NCBI GenBank assembly: GCA_963746255.1
Contig: CAVVAJ010000005.1
Coordinates: 372,001-436,000 of the forward strand
Reading direction: 5' to 3'
DNA length: 64,000 nucleotides
Origin: DAOVXM01 sp963746255
Lineage (GTDB): Bacteria > Chloroflexota > Anaerolineae > Anaerolineales > UBA4823
Positions 62,477 to 64,000 of this stretch are shown here, in pieces; position 1 is the first letter of the stretch; each line of letters starts with the position of its first letter. Below the pieces are notes generated by a model, which had not been told where the DNA came from, searched no databases, and saw only the letters and a program-made list of their open reading frames with translations. Position numbers and translations under genes: made by a program.

Positions 62477-63346
62477 ATGAAGTATTCACTCTACCCCGGG
62501 TGCAGCTTGCATTCCACTGGACTCGAATATGGATTATCCAGCCGGGCAGTGTTTGAACACTTAAAAATGGATATCAACGAATTGATGGGCTGGAACTGCT
62601 GTGGTGCATCATCAGCCCATGCGATTAACCACACCTTGAGCTTAGCACTACCAGCCCGAGTGATTGCCCTGGCTCAAGAAGTTGGGCGAGATCTGGTAGT
62701 TCCCTGTGCAGCCTGTTTTAACCGTTTAAAAGGAGCTAACCACATACTGCGTACGGATCACGAACAGAGAGCGCACATTGAGTCAGTTGTTGACTTTAAA
62801 TACCGTTCAGATATCTCAATCCGCTCCCTGCTGTCCGTCCTTTACGAGGATTATGGCGTAGAGAACATCGCAGCAAAGGTTAAACTACCCCTTTTGGGTC
62901 TAAACGTTGTGACCTACTATGGTTGTTTGCTAGTTCGCCCGCCAGACATTACCGGTTTTGACAATCCAGATAACCCGCAGGTCATGGGAGCACTAATGTC
63001 TGCGATCGGTGCAGAAGTCCAACCATGGTCTTATGCCACGGATTGTTGCGGGGCAGGTCTGTCCCTGAGTCGGTCGGATATCGTCCAAAAGCTAGTAGGT
63101 CGCCTGGTGGAGCGTGCGTGCGAAGCCGGTGCCGCTGCGCTGGTTACTGCTTGCCCATTATGCCAGGTAAATCTGGAAATGCGCCAAACAAGAGAACCTA
63201 AGCTGCCAGCTTTTTTCTTCACCGAATTGCTAGGCTTAGCTTTCAACTTACCGGAAGCGAAGCGTTGGTGGCCCAAGCATTTGATTGACCCGCGCCCACT
63301 GTTTGGTTCACTTGATCTATTGGCCATGCCTGAGTCAGTGCTGTAA
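62477..63346 (+). CDS. hdrB: Heterodisulfide reductase subunit B, second copy
   Basis: 289 aa from the ATG one base after the hdrC stop; a longer in-frame reading would overlap hdrC and add 36 residues without family character. Both CCG domains are intact: PGCSLHSTG, WNCCGASSAH, VPCAACFNR; YYGCLLVRP, DCCGAGLSLS, ACPLCQVNLE. Noncubane Fe-S catalytic subunit. Confidence 0.93.
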   Translation: MKYSLYPGCSLHSTGLEYGLSSRAVFEHLKMDINELMGWNCCGASSAHAINHTLSLALPARVIALAQEVGRDLVVPCAACFNRLKGANHILRTDHEQRAHIESVVDFKYRSDISIRSLLSVLYEDYGVENIAAKVKLPLLGLNVVTYYGCLLVRPPDITGFDNPDNPQVMGALMSAIGAEVQPWSYATDCCGAGLSLSRSDIVQKLVGRLVERACEAGAAALVTACPLCQVNLEMRQTREPKLPAFFFTELLGLAFNLPEAKRWWPKHLIDPRPLFGSLDLLAMPESVL

Positions 63347-63422
63347 TGCCAATCTAGTCACGTACTAATGCTTAAATTATTGTTCTTGAAAACTATGAGA
63401 ATTCCAATACCAGGAAATCGCC

Positions 63423-64000
63423 ATGGACACTCCTAAAATAGGTAATGGGAACGGGAAAGGTCCGGTTGGAGCTGTATTGGTCGTCGGCGCAGGAATCGCC
63501 GGCATGCAAGCATCTCTGGATCTGGCGGAATCTGGTTTTAAGGTCTACCTGCTGGACCGAGCCTCTGCAATTGGCGGTAAGATGGCACAGCTCGATAAAA
63601 CATTTCCCACCAATGACTGTGCCATGTGCATTATGTCCCCCAAGCTGGTTGAGGTCGGCAGGCATCTCAATATTGAACTACTGACTAACGCTGAGGTGGA
63701 GGGCATCGCTGGAATACCAGGAAAGTTCAAGGTATCTGTACGGCAGCACCCTCGCTATGTCGACCTAAAAAAATGCACCGGTTGTGGAGAATGCACCCAG
63801 GCCTGTCCCATTGCTATGCCGGATGACTTTAACGGCAGCCTCTCTCAACGTAAAGCCATTTATAAATTATACCCTCAGGCTATTCCAAATGCATATACGA
63901 TTGATAAACGCGGGGTCGCTCCCTGTCGAGATGCTTGTCCAATACATCAACGTGTTCAAGGTTACTTAGCGCTTGTTGCTGAGGGTCGCTTTGCCGATGC
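63423..64000 (+). CDS. hdrA: Heterodisulfide reductase subunit A, second copy, probable GltD-type fusion; truncated by window
   Basis: 192 codons visible, open at the right edge. There is no N-terminal CHCG domain: it opens with the FAD motif VVGAGIAGMQASLDLAES. TFPTNDCAMCIMSPKLVEVG and a 4Fe-4S motif CTGCGECTQACPI follow. Next comes APCRDACPIHQRVQGYLALV, which resembles the N-terminal Fe-S region of glutamate synthase small subunit (GltD) and is found in fused HdrA forms. This differs from the HdrA at the left edge. Confidence 0.88.
   Translation, partial: MDTPKIGNGNGKGPVGAVLVVGAGIAGMQASLDLAESGFKVYLLDRASAIGGKMAQLDKTFPTNDCAMCIMSPKLVEVGRHLNIELLTNAEVEGIAGIPGKFKVSVRQHPRYVDLKKCTGCGECTQACPIAMPDDFNGSLSQRKAIYKLYPQAIPNAYTIDKRGVAPCRDACPIHQRVQGYLALVAEGRFAD

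Overview
The window looks like a chromosomal segment of a strictly anaerobic bacterium, most plausibly an Anaerolineae-type member of the Chloroflexota. This is an inference from gene content: an A/V-type ATP synthase operon, heterodisulfide-reductase (Hdr) modules, EtfAB with a membrane DUF224-type Fe-S oxidoreductase, and several conserved proteins that I associate with that phylum. Nearly all of it is ordinary, densely packed chromosome. The exception is a 3.3 kb island in a tRNA gene.

Layout. (1) 11770 down to 1, minus strand: one redox operon with an HdrC/HdrB-like Fe-S protein, etfB, etfA, a membrane Fe-S oxidoreductase, three two-component proteins, then hdrC, hdrB and hdrA (hdrA runs off the left edge and carries a frameshift). 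(2) 12188-15781: transketolase and glucose-6-phosphate dehydrogenase. (3) 15812-24406, mostly minus strand: prolyl-aminopeptidase-like protein with a hydroxyproline dehydratase-like enzyme, IscA, SmpB, an LCP protein and an S41 protease. (4) 24549-24990: a strong promoter followed by a structured RNA with no open frame, probably a non-coding RNA gene. (5) 25014-36480: hpt, a cytidylate-kinase-like gene, a double-length 6-phosphofructokinase of eukaryotic type, ribosomal protein L25, a Nudix enzyme, trmI, mnmA and a cysteine desulfurase. (6) 36824-40016: phosphohexomutase, tatD and a polyprenyl diphosphate synthase. (7) 40065-46954: an aspartate-family operon (aminotransferase, a ligase-like/M20-peptidase fusion, aspartate kinase, aspartate-semialdehyde dehydrogenase). 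It is preceded by a Thr-rich leader peptide and a four-segment attenuator. (8) 46997-50706: tRNA(CAT), an island bounded by a 28-bp direct repeat of the tRNA 3' end, a decayed beta-helix surface protein and a decayed tyrosine recombinase. (9) 51151-60768: HEAT-repeat protein plus the complete A/V-ATPase operon, preceded by four heptamers at exact 11-bp spacing. (10) 60925-64000: a formate/nitrite-family transporter and a second hdrCBA set of different architecture, running off the right edge.

How it fits together. The left operon probably carries electrons from acyl-CoA dehydrogenases through Etf to menaquinone and to a soluble Hdr complex, with its own sensor kinases. The right-hand Hdr set sits beside a formate channel and may serve formate or hydrogen metabolism. 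The A/V-ATPase couples to the resulting ion gradient. The most novel items are the Thr attenuator with its unusual operon (40065-46954), the structured RNA at 24584-24990, the eukaryotic-type phosphofructokinase, and the Pho-box-like array before the ATPase genes. All functional statements come from reading the sequence; no database search was possible.
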